64,000 nt of DNA, taken from the NCBI RefSeq assembly GCF_012940005.1, contig NZ_SPMX01000036.1, positions 23,856-87,855 of the forward strand, read 5' to 3'. Within the stretch, counting starts at the first letter, position 1, and the number at the start of each line of letters is the position of its first letter. Under the pieces are notes generated by a model. It saw only the letters and a program-made list of their open reading frames with translations, had not been told where the DNA came from and did no database searches. Source of the DNA: Candidatus Accumulibacter contiguus (GTDB lineage Bacteria; Pseudomonadota; Gammaproteobacteria; Burkholderiales; Rhodocyclaceae). Of the stretch, positions 10,399 to 20,083 are shown piece by piece. The position numbers were made by a program, and so were the translations under genes.

Positions 10399-11099
10399 TC
10401 AGAATACCCGATAAGCGCCAGGGTCGGCGAGACCGGCCGCAGCAAAACCAGCTCGTCGCAATCGGCAAGAATCGCAAACGCCGCAGGCACGTCCGTCCTG
10501 GTCAGCCTGATAACAGGAAACCGTCAGACCATAGTCCACGCCCAGATCATTGCCGCGAGCAATGATCTCGGCCTTGCCAAGATGGAGCAGTGGTGCGTGA
10601 ATGCGCAGCGTCGCGCCTTCGACGGCAGCCCTGGTGGCGAGATTGGCCATGCTTTCGAAGGCCGCGATGTACTCCGGCCGGCAATCGGGATAACCCGAGT
10701 AGTCGACTGCGTTGACACCGACGAAAATATCGCGACTACCCAGCACCTCGCCCAGGCCAGGGCCAGCGAGAGCATGATGGTATTACGTGCCGGTACGTAA
10801 GTGACAGGAATTCCCGGCTGCAGACCGTCGACGGGAACAGCGATGCGGGTGTCGGTCAGAGCCGAACCCCCGAAGACATCCAGTCGCAGGAGCAGCACCC
10901 GATGCTCACAGACCCCGAGAGAGCCGGCAACAGCCGCTGCCGCGCGCAGCTCGGCTCGATGGCGCTGACCGTAGTCGACCGACAGGCAGTAGCACGCGAA
11001 ACCACTCGCGCGGGCGATCGCCAGCGTGGTTGCCGAATCGAGTCCGCCTGAGAGGAGAACGACTGCACGCCTGCCGGGCAGTGGAAGTGGTATATTCAT
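10399..11099 (-). CDS. queC: 7-cyano-7-deazaguanine synthase QueC, split by a one-base deletion
   Basis: The N-terminal part from ATG 11099 reads MNIPLPLPG, then the PP-loop motif [21 protein letters not shown] and [11 protein letters not shown]. The C-terminal part in another frame continues [21 protein letters not shown] and ends with the zinc site CGVCDSC. Joining them needs one added base near 10749-10751 (MLSLALAWA then EVLGSRD). Intact, the enzyme converts 7-carboxy-7-deazaguanine to preQ0 with ATP and ammonia in queuosine synthesis, with queE nearby at 12.7 kb supplying the substrate. The frameshift is probably a sequence error because both halves are fully conserved. Confidence 0.92.
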
Positions 11100-11199
11100 G
11101 GCCTGACAAATATACCGCTTTCCAGCGGCAGCGGGAATCAGGAGAATCGCTTCCACCTGTCCAGCCAGGCAGTTGGCACAATTACTAATCGGAGATCCG

Positions 11200-12255
11200 A
11201 TGATGATGTCCCTGTACACTTCCCTGGTATCACCACCGCAGGCAGTGAGCGGGTCTCTTAGAACGCTATGTCGCGACGTGTCAAATGCCGAAAATCTCGT
11301 GATCAGCGAGGAGCAGCGCCTGTTCGTCACCGCCCGCGAGGGGGTCTACGAGCTGCTGGGTGGCTCCGGCGGCGTCTGTGAGAAAAAGCTCATCCCCGTT
11401 CGCGTCAATGACTTACCCAGAAGCTTCCTGAAAAACGGCATCGCCGCGCACGGCAATTACCTGTACCTGGCCTGCGCACATGTCCATCAAAGTGATAATC
11501 CGCTGCTCAAGGCGATCATGGACGATGTCAACAATGTAGAGCAGACGAGTATGGGCTTGCTGCAGATCTACCTTGCGGCATTCACCTTTCACGCCGAATC
11601 CTGGATCGTCCGTTGTGACCTGAGAAAGACACCAGCGGCCTTCACCGATGTGCTCGGCAGCCTCCCCGACAATGTCCTGGCCAATGGAATCGCCATTGAC
11701 ACGCAGCGCCGCTGCCTCTATGTCGCCAACAGCGGGCCGAGCCTCACGCCCGGCATCTACCGCGTGCCCCTTGAAGCTGCTGGCGTCAGTGTTCAGGATA
11801 TCCCTTGGTGCCGCCCGCCGGGCTGCAAACCCAATGGCCTGAAGATCCGGGACGACACCCTGTACTACACCGGCAACGGTATTCCAGCAGCCGTATTCGG
11901 AAGTGTAAAGATCAACCATGACGGCAGCGCCAGCGAACCGCAGGTCATCGATACCGCCGCGCTGCAGGTCTTCGATGATTTCGAGACTGTCAAGCAGGGC
12001 TTTCTGATTGCCGAGTTTGGCGATCACCTGGGCTTGCAACCGGGTTCTCTGCGCTTCGTCTCAACACGGGGAAGGCAGCTTGGGGTACTCAAGCACCCGG
12101 ATCTCTCCAAACCCTGCGCGGTGGCGGTGGCCAGGCAGAACGGCGAACTGGTCGCGGCCGGTGACATCCTGATCGTCAACAAGAATCAGGGCCGCGTCAT
12201 GGTGTTCAAGCCTGACGAACCGTGGCGCGACAGCTTGGCAGCCAGTGCGGTGTGA
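11200..12255 (+). CDS. SMP-30/strictosidine-synthase-like beta-propeller protein
   Basis: 351 residues from ATG 11200, which has GGAG 5 bases upstream; an in-frame TTG at 11173 is less likely. Repeated blades are visible ([73 protein letters not shown]). The pattern fits the six-bladed SMP-30/gluconolactonase/arylesterase fold. There is no signal peptide, so it is probably cytoplasmic. The substrate is unknown; lactonase or esterase activity is only a family possibility. It lies on the opposite strand between queC and PilZ/queE, interrupting an otherwise minus-strand cluster. Confidence 0.7.
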   Translation: MMMSLYTSLVSPPQAVSGSLRTLCRDVSNAENLVISEEQRLFVTAREGVYELLGGSGGVCEKKLIPVRVNDLPRSFLKNGIAAHGNYLYLACAHVHQSDNPLLKAIMDDVNNVEQTSMGLLQIYLAAFTFHAESWIVRCDLRKTPAAFTDVLGSLPDNVLANGIAIDTQRRCLYVANSGPSLTPGIYRVPLEAAGVSVQDIPWCRPPGCKPNGLKIRDDTLYYTGNGIPAAVFGSVKINHDGSASEPQVIDTAALQVFDDFETVKQGFLIAEFGDHLGLQPGSLRFVSTRGRQLGVLKHPDLSKPCAVAVARQNGELVAAGDILIVNKNQGRVMVFKPDEPWRDSLAASAV

Positions 12256-12349
12256 AGCGTGCTGGCAGCAGACAGGAACCGCCGGAAGACCGCTTGCGCA
12301 CCGCGTCGCGACCATGCACAGAGCATGAATACTCCGGAAATACGAAGTT

Positions 12350-12712
12350 CTACCCGGAAAGCAGCGCTGCAAGCTCCCGCTGTAGCAGATCGGCGTCGCC
12401 AAGATTGAGTTCAACCAGGCGTCGCAGGTGGGTAACGCTGTCGATGTCGATGAGCTGGCACACCAGGCCCGCCTGTCTGCCTTCGCAATGGGCGACAGTG
12501 GTCTGCATGCGAATCCGGTTGCCGAGCTCATCGAGGGGAACGTCCAGGACGGCAGCCGCCCCGATCGCCACCGCGGTATCGTCCGACAGACACAGCAGCG
12601 CGCCCTTCAATGAAAGGTCCAGCACCTGCACCTCGAATATTAGCTTGCCCAACAGCAGTTGCGCTGGTGATGCAAAGGAGATTCGGGAATACTGGCGGCG
12701 TTCTTCGCTCAT
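12350..12712 (-). CDS. PilZ domain protein, probable c-di-GMP binder
   Basis: 120 residues from ATG 12712 (MSEERRQYSRISF). The PilZ ligand motifs are visible: RRxxxR at the N-terminus (RRQYSR) and D-x-S-x-x-G (DLSLKG, about residue 32-37). The rest is a single beta-barrel domain. PilZ domains bind cyclic di-GMP and change partner activity. The ATG chosen gives the motif near the N-terminus, as usual; the longer open frame upstream overlaps queE. The gene follows queE by about 20 bases and is likely co-transcribed. Confidence 0.85.
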   Translation of the reverse strand: MSEERRQYSRISFASPAQLLLGKLIFEVQVLDLSLKGALLCLSDDTAVAIGAAAVLDVPLDELGNRIRMQTTVAHCEGRQAGLVCQLIDIDSVTHLRRLVELNLGDADLLQRELAALLSG

Positions 12713-12731
12713 GACAGGGGTCTCTCTCAAG

Positions 12732-13391
12732 CTACCTGCCACGCATCTTACCCCAAAGCACTTTGTGGAGTTGCAACTGAAAGCGCACCGGTAGCCGATC
12801 GACGAGTATCCAGTCCGCCAGCGTCGTCGCCGCCAGCTCTCCCTCGACCGGTGAGAGGAGCACCGGACAGAGCGCAGCAAGCTGGCAGTCGACGATCAAC
12901 TGGCGTGCCCACTCGTAGTCGGCACGGTCCTTGAGAACCAGCTTGAGTTCATCGTTGCTGGTCAGCAGGGCCAGGTTCTGCCAGCGATTTCGGTCGAACT
13001 CGCCGGAGCCCGGAGCCTTGAGATCAACGATTCGCGAAACCCGGACATCGACGCCGCTGATGTCGAGAGCGCCAGAGGTTTCCAGCGATACTGCATAGCC
13101 GGCGTCGCTCAACTTGCTCAACAGCGGCAGGCACGCCGGCTGCGCGAGCGGTTCGCCGCCGGTCACGCAAACGTGAGCTACCCCATGACGCGCCACCTCG
13201 GCAAGGATGTCCGGCAGCGACATGGTCTGGCCACCGCTGAAGGCGTAAGCGGTGTCGCACCAGACACAACGGAGCGGGCAGCCGGTCAGGCGGACAAAAA
13301 CCGACGGCAATCCGACGCGTGAACTCTCACCTTGCAGAGACAGGAAAATTTCGCTGATCTTCAGCGAAAGCGGGCGGACAGAGGCCTTCAC
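12732..13391 (-). CDS. queE: 7-carboxy-7-deazaguanine synthase QueE (radical SAM)
   Basis: 219 residues. The radical SAM cluster motif is C-x3-C-x2-C (CPLRCVWCDT, about residues 38-46), and the SAM-binding VTGGEPLAQP follows. The QueE family converts 6-carboxy-tetrahydropterin to 7-carboxy-7-deazaguanine on the queuosine path. It starts 5 bases after the cpoB stop, so it is the tail of the tol-pal-cpoB transcript, a common proteobacterial arrangement. The N-terminal MKASVRPLSLKISEIFLSLQ, with GESSRVG next, is typical of the family. Confidence 0.95.
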   Translation of the reverse strand: MKASVRPLSLKISEIFLSLQGESSRVGLPSVFVRLTGCPLRCVWCDTAYAFSGGQTMSLPDILAEVARHGVAHVCVTGGEPLAQPACLPLLSKLSDAGYAVSLETSGALDISGVDVRVSRIVDLKAPGSGEFDRNRWQNLALLTSNDELKLVLKDRADYEWARQLIVDCQLAALCPVLLSPVEGELAATTLADWILVDRLPVRFQLQLHKVLWGKMRGR

Positions 13392-13395
13392 TGCC

Positions 13396-14199
13396 CTATT
13401 TCTTCAGGCGCTGCCTGGCGGTGGTAGCAGCGGCGCTGTCTGGGTACTTGGCGACCAGGGTTTCGAGCGTCATCTTCGCACCCTTGGCATCTGCAAGTTC
13501 CTGCTGGCAGGTGGCGAGGTTGAGCAGCGCGTCTGGTGCCTTGGCGTGAGTTGGCCATTTGCTGGCTACCACCCGGTGTGCATCGATTGCCTTCTTGCAG
13601 TCACGCATCGAATAATGGACATTGCCAAGCCAGTACTGTGCGCTGGGAGTCAGGTTGCTGTCCGGATGTGCCCTGGCAAAAGCCTCGAAAGCCGCAGCCG
13701 CCTCCTTGAGCTTGTTGGCCCGGAACAGGTTGAGCGCCACCTCGTATTCACGCGTTTCAGCGGCTGGATCGCTGGCAGCTTTCCTGGGGGGGGTATCAAG
13801 CGGCGGCTTGCCCTCGTCCGCAGGTTTTGCCTCGGTGCTAGGCGCAGCCTGTGGTTCGAGCTTGCGCAGGCGACCGTCGAGATCGACGTAGAAGTCCTGT
13901 TGCCGCTTCCTGGCCGCATCGAGTTCATAGATCAGCGTCTCGACCTGGCCACGAAGACGCGAGTTCTCTTCGCGTAGCGCCTGAATCTGATTGGCCAGCT
14001 CGATTTGTCCCTTGGCAAAAGTGTCTAGGCGCTCGTTGGTCTTGGTCGAAATGTCCCTGATTTGACGGCGAGCCTCCTCGTCATCGAAGAGTCCGGCATG
14101 CGCGTGGCGCACCCCGAATACTCCCGGCACAGCAAGCAACAAAGCCATCGTCAGAACGCGCGCCTGGCCGGAGCAGCGCCGCATCGACAGCCCCGGCAT
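13396..14199 (-). CDS. cpoB: Cell division coordinator CpoB (YbgF), Tol-Pal associated
   Basis: 267 residues from ATG 14199 (MPGLSMRRCSG), one base after the pal stop; an ATG at 14184 is also possible. A signal peptide ends near HAHA-GLFDDEE. A coiled-coil trimerisation segment follows (about 55-110), then TPR repeats at the C-terminus (EYEVALNLFRANKLKEAAAA; SAQYWLGNVHYSMRDCKKAI; APDALLNLATCQQELADAKG). In the family it is a periplasmic TolA partner that coordinates outer-membrane constriction with septal peptidoglycan synthesis. Confidence 0.93.
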   Translation of the reverse strand: MPGLSMRRCSGQARVLTMALLLAVPGVFGVRHAHAGLFDDEEARRQIRDISTKTNERLDTFAKGQIELANQIQALREENSRLRGQVETLIYELDAARKRQQDFYVDLDGRLRKLEPQAAPSTEAKPADEGKPPLDTPPRKAASDPAAETREYEVALNLFRANKLKEAAAAFEAFARAHPDSNLTPSAQYWLGNVHYSMRDCKKAIDAHRVVASKWPTHAKAPDALLNLATCQQELADAKGAKMTLETLVAKYPDSAAATTARQRLKK

Positions 14200-14200
14200 G

Positions 14201-14732
14201 CTAGAACTCGCCGTTGTAGAGCATGTCGCCGCGCCGGTTCTCTGCCCAGGCACTCTCGTTATGGCCCTCGTTCTTCGGTTTTTCTTCGCCAAGGCTCACC
14301 GATTCGAGCTGATCTTCGCGAGCACCGAGCAAGGACAACATCTTCCGGATCGCGTCAGCGCGTTTCTGGCCCAGCGCCAGGTTGTACTCACGGCTGCCGC
14401 GCTCGTCGGTATTCCCCTGGATCAGCATCTTGAACTGGCGGTTTTCGGTAAGAAACTTGGCATGTGCGGTCACCAGATCCTTGTACTCGGCCTTGACTTC
14501 GTAACTGTCGTAGTCAAAGTACACGCTACGCTTCGACAGGACGCTCTTCGGATCGGTGAGTGCCGCCGGCAGGCCTCGACTATCCACACCGCCGGTCGTC
14601 ACCGTTGCCACCCCCGGCCCGGCTGCGCGTGTCTCGACGGGCGCACCGGCAGCCTGATCACCGCTCTCGGGGGGTTGAACTGCAAGCGGCTATCAGGAGG
14701 GCCAAGACGGCCGGAAGGACGAGTGGTTTCAT
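14201..14732 (-). CDS. pal: Peptidoglycan-associated lipoprotein Pal (frameshifted by one extra base)
   Basis: ATG 14732 has AGGAG 7 bases upstream and starts a lipoprotein signal MKPLVLPAVLALLIAAC with lipobox IAAC. The frame breaks at a run of six G (plus strand 14669-14674); with five, it reads on through SSTPESGDQAAGAPVE into the OmpA-like domain (VYFDYDSYEV; IQGNTDERGSREYNLALGQ; RRGDMLYNGEF). Pal is the outer-membrane lipoprotein that binds peptidoglycan and TolB. An uncorrected sequence would give only a 24-residue peptide, so a sequencing error is much more likely than a null allele. Confidence 0.93.
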
Positions 14733-14773
14733 GCGGTTTCTCCTGCGCAAGAGGCTAAAGGGAAAATCGATTT

Positions 14774-16066
14774 TCATTTGTTGAAGGGACCCCACGCCGG
14801 TTCGCGAACATCACCCGCCGTAATGGAAAGGCGTTGCTTGATACGGCCATCAATGGAAACCGCCGAGAGCACCCCGCGACCGCCCATCTCGGTGGCAATC
14901 AGGATCATCCGGCCGTTCGGGGAAAAAGTCGGTGATTCATCCTTGTGCGAGTCGGTCAGGACCTGCACCTGCCGGCTGGCAAGGTCCATCACCGAAAGAC
15001 GGAAACTGCCATCCCGCCGACTGATGAACGCCATCGTCTTGCCATCAGGAGAAAGACGCGGGGTCACATTGTAGCTGCCTTCGAAGCTCACTCTCTGGGC
15101 TTCGCCACCACCGACACTGACCCGGTAAATCTGCGGGCTACCGCCACGATCCGAGGTGAAATAGACGAATTGCCCGTCAGGCGAGAAGTTGGGCTCGGTA
15201 TTGATCGCGTTGTCGGTCGTCAGACGCTGTGCACCGGAACCATCCGCGTTGACGATAAAGATCTGCGAGCCACCCTCCTTGCTCAGCACCACCGCCAGCT
15301 TGCGGCCATCAGGCGACCACGCTGGCGCCGAGTTGGAACCCTTGAAGTTGGCGACGACGACCCGCTTGCCTGAAGCCAGCGAGTGAACGTAGACCACCGG
15401 CTTCTTGTTTTCAAAGGAAACATAGGCCAGACGGCCACCATCTGGTGACCAGGAAGGCGAGATGATGGGTTCCTTGGAGATCAGCGCGACCTGTGCATTC
15501 TGGCCATCCGCGTCGGAAATATGCAGCTCGTAGCGAGCAGCGCTGACCCTGACCACATAAGCGACACGAGTCGAGAAGACGCCGGGCTCACCGGTCAGTT
15601 TTTCGTAGATCATGTCGGCGATGCGATGGCCGGCAGCACGCAGCATGGCTTTGGAGGTCACGAAAGCAGAGCCGCCAAGAACGGCCTGCTTGTTGACGTC
15701 GTAAAGACGGAAACGTGCCTCCTGCCGGCCGTCGTCACTGCCGCCGATACTGCCGGCGGCCAGTGCGTCGGCACCACGGCCTCGCCACTCCGGGTAGGCC
15801 GGGTTGGACGTCTCGGTCATGGCCACCCCGCTCGTGTCAATCATCTTGAACACACCGCTCCGTTCCAGGTCGCCACGCACCACCGAAGTCACCACCCGCG
15901 AGGCGCTCGCCTCGCCGCCAAAATCGGCGATTGCCACCGGGATACGGTTGGCGCCGGCGCCGGTGATCTCGATGGTCAGTTGGGCGTGTGCAGGAGGCTG
16001 CAGAAAGGCCAGTGCGCTGACGGCAAGCAGGCCAATCCGGCGCAGTTTGAGTCCGATTCCAGACAT
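14774..16066 (-). CDS. tolB: Tol-Pal system periplasmic protein TolB
   Basis: 430 residues from ATG 16066 (MSGIGLKLRRIGLLAVSALA), with a signal peptide cleaved near AHA-QLTIEITG. An N-terminal TolB domain (about 25-160) precedes the six-bladed propeller, visible as repeated P-x-[WF]-S-P-D-G blocks (SPSWSPDGGRLAYVS; APAWSPDGRKLAVV; EPNFSPDGQFVYFTSDRG; TPRLSPDGKTMAFIS; SPTFSPNGRMILIAT). TolB links Pal to the TolA/TolQ/TolR motor. An in-frame TTG at 16078 is less likely. The pal start lies 42 bases downstream. Confidence 0.96.
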   Translation of the reverse strand: MSGIGLKLRRIGLLAVSALAFLQPPAHAQLTIEITGAGANRIPVAIADFGGEASASRVVTSVVRGDLERSGVFKMIDTSGVAMTETSNPAYPEWRGRGADALAAGSIGGSDDGRQEARFRLYDVNKQAVLGGSAFVTSKAMLRAAGHRIADMIYEKLTGEPGVFSTRVAYVVRVSAARYELHISDADGQNAQVALISKEPIISPSWSPDGGRLAYVSFENKKPVVYVHSLASGKRVVVANFKGSNSAPAWSPDGRKLAVVLSKEGGSQIFIVNADGSGAQRLTTDNAINTEPNFSPDGQFVYFTSDRGGSPQIYRVSVGGGEAQRVSFEGSYNVTPRLSPDGKTMAFISRRDGSFRLSVMDLASRQVQVLTDSHKDESPTFSPNGRMILIATEMGGRGVLSAVSIDGRIKQRLSITAGDVREPAWGPFNK

Positions 16067-16161
16067 GGGACAGTCCAATACAGAATGCGCGATTATATCG
16101 TCTCTGAATGCTCTTGATTTGTAACCAAACGTGATCTTGCATGCGCAACCGCAGTGCTTTG

Positions 16162-17412
16162 CTAGTCGTCATGTGGTCTATAGTACAGGTTCAGAACACG
16201 CTTGAAGAGTTCGGGTTGGGCCGGCTTGGGCAACGGCGACGACTTGCGGATCGCTCGCTCGACCGCAGCATCGAGCGCCGGGTTGCCGCTCGACCGGAGC
16301 AGCCTGACATCGAGCACATCGCCGGTGGGAAGCTGAGTCACTTCGAACTCCGCCTTCGGATTGCCCTGGATGCCGGGTGGCAACGACACGTTATTGCGAA
16401 CCTTGAGGCGAATTCTGTGCTTGTACGCCTCCTCGTCGAGCGACTGCGTACGCGCTTTCTCGGCCGACGCCTGCTCGGTCTGCAACTGCTTCCGTAGACG
16501 CTCCTGAGCTTCATCGCGCGCGCGCCTATCCTCGGCGGCTTTCTGCTCAGCCTTCTGCTGTTTGAGTTCCTTTAGTTCACGGTCCACGGCATCTCGCGGG
16601 TTTGGCCTCGGATCCGTTTCCGGTTTACGCGGATCATCCTTCCGGGGCGGTTCCTTTGCCTTCGGCTCGTCTTTTCGTTCAGGCTCCCGGGGTTTGGGTT
16701 CTTCCTTGCGCACGGGTTCCTTTGCCTTGGGTTCCTCCTTTCGGGATGGTTCCTTGGCCTTGGGCTCTTCCTTGCGCGGGGGTTCTTTCGGTTTGGGTTC
16801 TTCCTTCCGGGGCGTTTCCTTCGCCTTGGTTTCTTTGGGCGCTTCCGTCGGTTTGGGCTCCTTGAGAGTTTCCTTGACCTTGGCTTCCTTTGGTGGTTCC
16901 TTGGGCTTTTTCTCCTCCTTCAGAGGGATGTCCGGCTTGAGAGGAGGCTTGGCTTCGGGTTTCGATTCCGGTTTTGCGACTGCCTTGGCAACGGGTTTCG
17001 GCTCCGGTTTCGGCTCCGGTTTCGGCTCCGGTTTCGGCTCCGGTTTCGGCTCCGGTTTCGGCTCCGGTTTCGGCTTCGCCTCCGGTTTGGGCTCAGGCTT
17101 CGCGATTGCCTTGGCTACCGGTTTGGGTTCAGGCTTTGGCTCCGGCCTGGGTTCGGGCTTTGGCTCCGGCCTGGGTTCGGGCTTGGGTTCGGGCCTTGGC
17201 TCCATTCTCGGCTCGGGCTGACTGGCCACCGTCGGAGCTGGCGCGGCACGCCAGACTTCGACCTCGACCGCAGATGGCGGCTGGCTCTTCCATTGCATGC
17301 CCACGAACAGCGCGCCGAGCAGCAGCAAATGGACGGTCGCGGAAAGAGCCAGCGACGGCCATTTGGCTGGGTCGTCCTGCGGCGGCCGCGGGAGGGCTTC
17401 GACAGCTTCCAC
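16162..17412 (-). CDS. tolA: Tol-Pal energy transducer TolA
   Basis: 416 residues from a GTG start. One membrane segment is at about 26-44 ([16 protein letters not shown]). A long P/E/K-rich domain follows (about 65-260, repeats of PEPKPEPK and KEPxRKEEPK), then a charged helical region, and a TonB/TolA C-terminal domain ([28 protein letters not shown]). The family links the proton-driven TolQR motor to TolB/Pal across the periplasm. The repeat domain is built on 12-bp DNA tandem units, so its length may vary between strains. The tolR stop is 11 bases upstream. Confidence 0.93.
   Translation of the reverse strand: MEAVEALPRPPQDDPAKWPSLALSATVHLLLLGALFVGMQWKSQPPSAVEVEVWRAAPAPTVASQPEPRMEPRPEPKPEPRPEPKPEPRPEPKPEPKPVAKAIAKPEPKPEAKPKPEPKPEPKPEPKPEPKPEPKPEPKPVAKAVAKPESKPEAKPPLKPDIPLKEEKKPKEPPKEAKVKETLKEPKPTEAPKETKAKETPRKEEPKPKEPPRKEEPKAKEPSRKEEPKAKEPVRKEEPKPREPERKDEPKAKEPPRKDDPRKPETDPRPNPRDAVDRELKELKQQKAEQKAAEDRRARDEAQERLRKQLQTEQASAEKARTQSLDEEAYKHRIRLKVRNNVSLPPGIQGNPKAEFEVTQLPTGDVLDVRLLRSSGNPALDAAVERAIRKSSPLPKPAQPELFKRVLNLYYRPHDD
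16994..17077. repeat. 12-bp tandem repeat inside tolA
   Basis: Six perfect copies and one imperfect copy of GGTTTCGGCTCC (plus strand) lie head to tail, encoding Pro-Glu-Pro-Lys units of TolA. Related, less regular units continue at about 17128-17205. Being in-frame multiples of 12, copy-number change would lengthen or shorten the periplasmic spacer without breaking the gene. Confidence 0.9.
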
Positions 17413-17423
17413 CGATCAGGGAC

Positions 17424-17828
17424 TCACTTGCCGGTGGGTTGCACGAGAAGGCCGATGCGTTTGACCTGTTTCTGCTGAAGATCGTCCATGACCTCAAGCA
17501 CCGCCTGATACTTGACATTCCTGTCGCCGGCGATGACTACCGCCTGCTCGGGGTTCTTGCGCTGCGCGGCGACAATCGCTTCCGATAGCTCGTTGCGGCT
17601 GAGCGGGCGTTCGGACTTGCCGGGGGCAAGCAGCGCCAGCGTCCGGTCGGCGCGGACGATCACCTGCAGCGCTTCGGCTGGTGGCTGCGCGGCCTTGCCG
17701 ACCGACGGTACGTCGATACTGGCGGTAGTCATCATCGGCGCCGTCACCATGAAGATGACCAGCAGCACGAGCATGACATCGATATAGGGAACGACGTTGA
17801 TTTCGTTTTTCAGACGGCGTGGACGCAT
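17424..17828 (-). CDS. tolR: Tol-Pal proton-motor subunit TolR
   Basis: 134 residues of the ExbD/TolR family. A short cytoplasmic N-terminus ([20 protein letters not shown]) leads to one membrane helix ([13 protein letters not shown]) that holds the conserved proton-path Asp ([12 protein letters not shown]), and a periplasmic domain follows. It works with TolQ to turn the proton gradient into TolA movement. It starts 5 bases after the tolQ stop, consistent with one operon. Confidence 0.96.
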   Translation of the reverse strand: MRPRRLKNEINVVPYIDVMLVLLVIFMVTAPMMTTASIDVPSVGKAAQPPAEALQVIVRADRTLALLAPGKSERPLSRNELSEAIVAAQRKNPEQAVVIAGDRNVKYQAVLEVMDDLQQKQVKRIGLLVQPTGK

Positions 17829-17832
17829 GGCC

Positions 17833-18510
17833 TTACCTCATCTGCCGTTGCAGGATGTTCGAGAACTCTTCCATGAAGGACTCGAAGCGCGAAGACAAGC
17901 GATCGATCTCGTGCGCAAAACGATTGTAGGCGACCACCGCCGGGATCGCCGCGAAGAGGCCGATGGCGGTCGCCACCAGTGCTTCAGCAATGCCCGGCGC
18001 GACCGCAGCGAGCGTTGCCTGACCGACATTCGAGAGACCACGGAAGGAATGCATGATTCCCCAGACAGTGCCGAACAGGCCGACATACGGGCTTACCGAA
18101 CCAACCGAAGCGAGAAAGGCGAGGTGCGAGTCGATGCTGTCCATCTCGCGCTGGTAGGTGGCGCGCATGGCGCGACGCGAGCCGTCGATGACGTCTTTCG
18201 GATCGAGGTTCTTCTGGCTGCGCAGCTTGGTGAATTCACGAAAACCTGCTTCGAAGATACGTTCCATGCTGCCGGTGCTATGGCGGTCATTGATCGCACT
18301 CTGGTAGAGACTGTTGAGGTCGCCACCGCTCCAGAAGTCACGCTCGAACTGCTCGGTCTGCGCACGCGCCGCTTTCACCGTGAACCACTTGCGGAAAATG
18401 TAGTACCAGGACATGAAAGAGACGCCGGCCAGCAGCAGCATCACGGCCTGCACCACGGCGCTGGCATTGAGGATCAGATGCAGGATCGAGAGGTCTTGCG
18501 AGACATTCAT
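17833..18510 (-). CDS. tolQ: Tol-Pal proton-motor subunit TolQ
   Basis: 225 residues, MotA/TolQ/ExbB family. Three membrane segments are visible: near the N-terminus (ILHLILNASAVVQAVMLLLAG), about 130-150 (LAFLASVGSVSPYVGLFGTVWG) and about 165-190 (GIAEALVATAIGLFAAIPAVVAYN). It pairs with TolR to form the inner-membrane motor. The ATG at 18510 overlaps the ybgC stop as ATGA, suggesting translational coupling. Confidence 0.96.
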   Translation of the reverse strand: MNVSQDLSILHLILNASAVVQAVMLLLAGVSFMSWYYIFRKWFTVKAARAQTEQFERDFWSGGDLNSLYQSAINDRHSTGSMERIFEAGFREFTKLRSQKNLDPKDVIDGSRRAMRATYQREMDSIDSHLAFLASVGSVSPYVGLFGTVWGIMHSFRGLSNVGQATLAAVAPGIAEALVATAIGLFAAIPAVVAYNRFAHEIDRLSSRFESFMEEFSNILQRQMR

Positions 18511-18950
18511 TGCAGGGCTTCCAGTTTGGTACGCAGAATTGCGGGAATCGAAGTTGCTTTCATCTGCATCGAGTTGACGCAAACGATGTGCACGGTGCCG
18601 CTGACCAGTTCCTGCCAGTGCCCTTCGACAGTCGCATCGGCGCGCCGGATATGCTGGCGAAAGAAGATCTGTGCGCGGCCGATTTTCTCCACTTCGAGAC
18701 CGACGACGAGTTGATCGTCGAGTCGCGCCGGTTTCAGGTAGTCGATGCTGACGCTGCGAACGACGAAGGCAATCCCCGGATCGCGCAGCAGTTCGGCCTG
18801 CTGGTGACCGATCGCGCGCAGCCATTCGCTGCGGCAGCGTTCGAAAAACTTCAGGTAATTGGCGTAATACACGACGCCACCGGCATCGGTGTCTTCGTAG
18901 TAAATGCGAACTGGGATGGTGAACGCGTTGGGTTTTTGTGGATGTTTCAT
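18507..18950 (-). CDS. ybgC: Tol-Pal associated acyl-CoA thioesterase YbgC
   Basis: 147 residues, single hotdog domain. The 4-hydroxybenzoyl-CoA thioesterase signature is YYEDTDAGGVVYYANYLKFFERCRSEW (shown here only as family motif parts: YEDTDAGG, then YYANYL); the Asp of EDTDAG is the expected catalytic residue. The family hydrolyses short- or medium-chain acyl-CoA and is encoded first in most tol-pal operons. It lies about 68 bases after ruvB, so ruv and tol genes may share a transcript. Confidence 0.94.
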   Translation of the reverse strand: MKHPQKPNAFTIPVRIYYEDTDAGGVVYYANYLKFFERCRSEWLRAIGHQQAELLRDPGIAFVVRSVSIDYLKPARLDDQLVVGLEVEKIGRAQIFFRQHIRRADATVEGHWQELVSGTVHIVCVNSMQMKATSIPAILRTKLEALQ

Positions 18951-19018
18951 GGCTAACGCCGATTCTAGGGCAGCATTCTGCTGGCGAATGTAAGGGTTTG
19001 TGATCAGGCTGCGTCCTC

Positions 19019-20083
19019 TCAGGGCGCCCGCCAGAGAGCACCCTGCGCTTCGCCGAGCATCGCCATAAGGCCGAGATGACGGTAAACCGCCGCGGTTGCC
19101 ACCCGACCGCGTGGCGTGCGCTGCAGGAAGCCTTGCTGGATCAGATACGGTTCGAGAACATCTTCGATGGTGTCGCGCGCTTCGCCGATCGCGGCAGCGA
19201 GATTGTCGACACCGACCGGGCCACCGGCAAACTTGTCGATCACCGCGGACAGCAGCTTGCGGTCCATGACGTCAAGGCCACCATGATCGACATCGAGCAT
19301 CAGCAATGCCTGATCAGCAACTTCCTGCGTGATGTGGCCGTTTGCCCGGACCTCGGCGAAATCGCGGACGCGCCGCAACAGTCGGTTGGCAATGCGTGGC
19401 GTGCCCCGCGAACGGCGCGCAATTTCCAGGGCGCCGCCGGGATCGGCAGGCACCTTGAGCAGTTGCGACGAGCGTGTGACAATCAGCATCAGTTCCTCGG
19501 GCGTGTAAAACTCGAGTCGCGAGACAATCCCGAAGCGATCGCGCAAGGGATTGGTCAGCATGCCGGCGCGAGTGGTCGCACCCACCAACGTGAACGGGGG
19601 CAGATCGAGCTTGACCGAACGTGCTGCCGGACCCTCGCCGATCATGATATCGATCTGGAAGTCCTCCAGCGCCGGATACAGGATTTCTTCGACGACCGGC
19701 GAGAGGCGGTGAATCTCGTCGATGAAGAGGACGTCGCGGGGTTCGAGATTGGTCAGAATGGCAGCCAGATCACCGGCGCGTTCGAGGACCGGGCCCGAGG
19801 TCGAGCGCAGGTTGACGCCCATCTCGGTGGCAATGATGTGTGCCAGTGTGGTCTTTCCGAGACCTGGCGGACCAAACAGGAGAACGTGATCGAGCGTGTC
19901 GTTGCGCCGCCTGGCCGCTTCGATGAAGATCGTCAGTTGCTCGCGAATCTTGGCCTGACCGACGTAATCGGCGAGACGGCGAGGCCGCAGGGCGCGTTCG
20001 ATCGCTTCTTCCTGGGTGGATTTCGCCTCGGCCGAGATCAGCCGGTCGACGGCGGAGTTGCCAAGATCGTCGGTTTCGATCAT
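19019..20083 (-). CDS. ruvB: Holliday junction branch migration helicase RuvB
   Basis: 354 residues from ATG 20083 ([20 protein letters not shown]). The AAA+ motor has Walker [13 protein letters not shown], Walker B FIDEIHRL, sensor [19 protein letters not shown], and the winged-helix DNA-binding C-terminus ([13 protein letters not shown]). With RuvA it drives branch migration of Holliday junctions. The start overlaps the stop of the upstream AI-2E gene as ATGA and has AGGAGA about 10 bases upstream; a longer frame to 20137 would intrude into that gene. Confidence 0.97.
   Translation of the reverse strand: MIETDDLGNSAVDRLISAEAKSTQEEAIERALRPRRLADYVGQAKIREQLTIFIEAARRRNDTLDHVLLFGPPGLGKTTLAHIIATEMGVNLRSTSGPVLERAGDLAAILTNLEPRDVLFIDEIHRLSPVVEEILYPALEDFQIDIMIGEGPAARSVKLDLPPFTLVGATTRAGMLTNPLRDRFGIVSRLEFYTPEELMLIVTRSSQLLKVPADPGGALEIARRSRGTPRIANRLLRRVRDFAEVRANGHITQEVADQALLMLDVDHGGLDVMDRKLLSAVIDKFAGGPVGVDNLAAAIGEARDTIEDVLEPYLIQQGFLQRTPRGRVATAAVYRHLGLMAMLGEAQGALWRAP

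Noticed and set aside
10390..10401. Palindrome TGACCGCGGTCA between the CNNM gene and queC
   Set aside because: Short, no loop, overlaps the queC stop; probably chance in GC-rich DNA.
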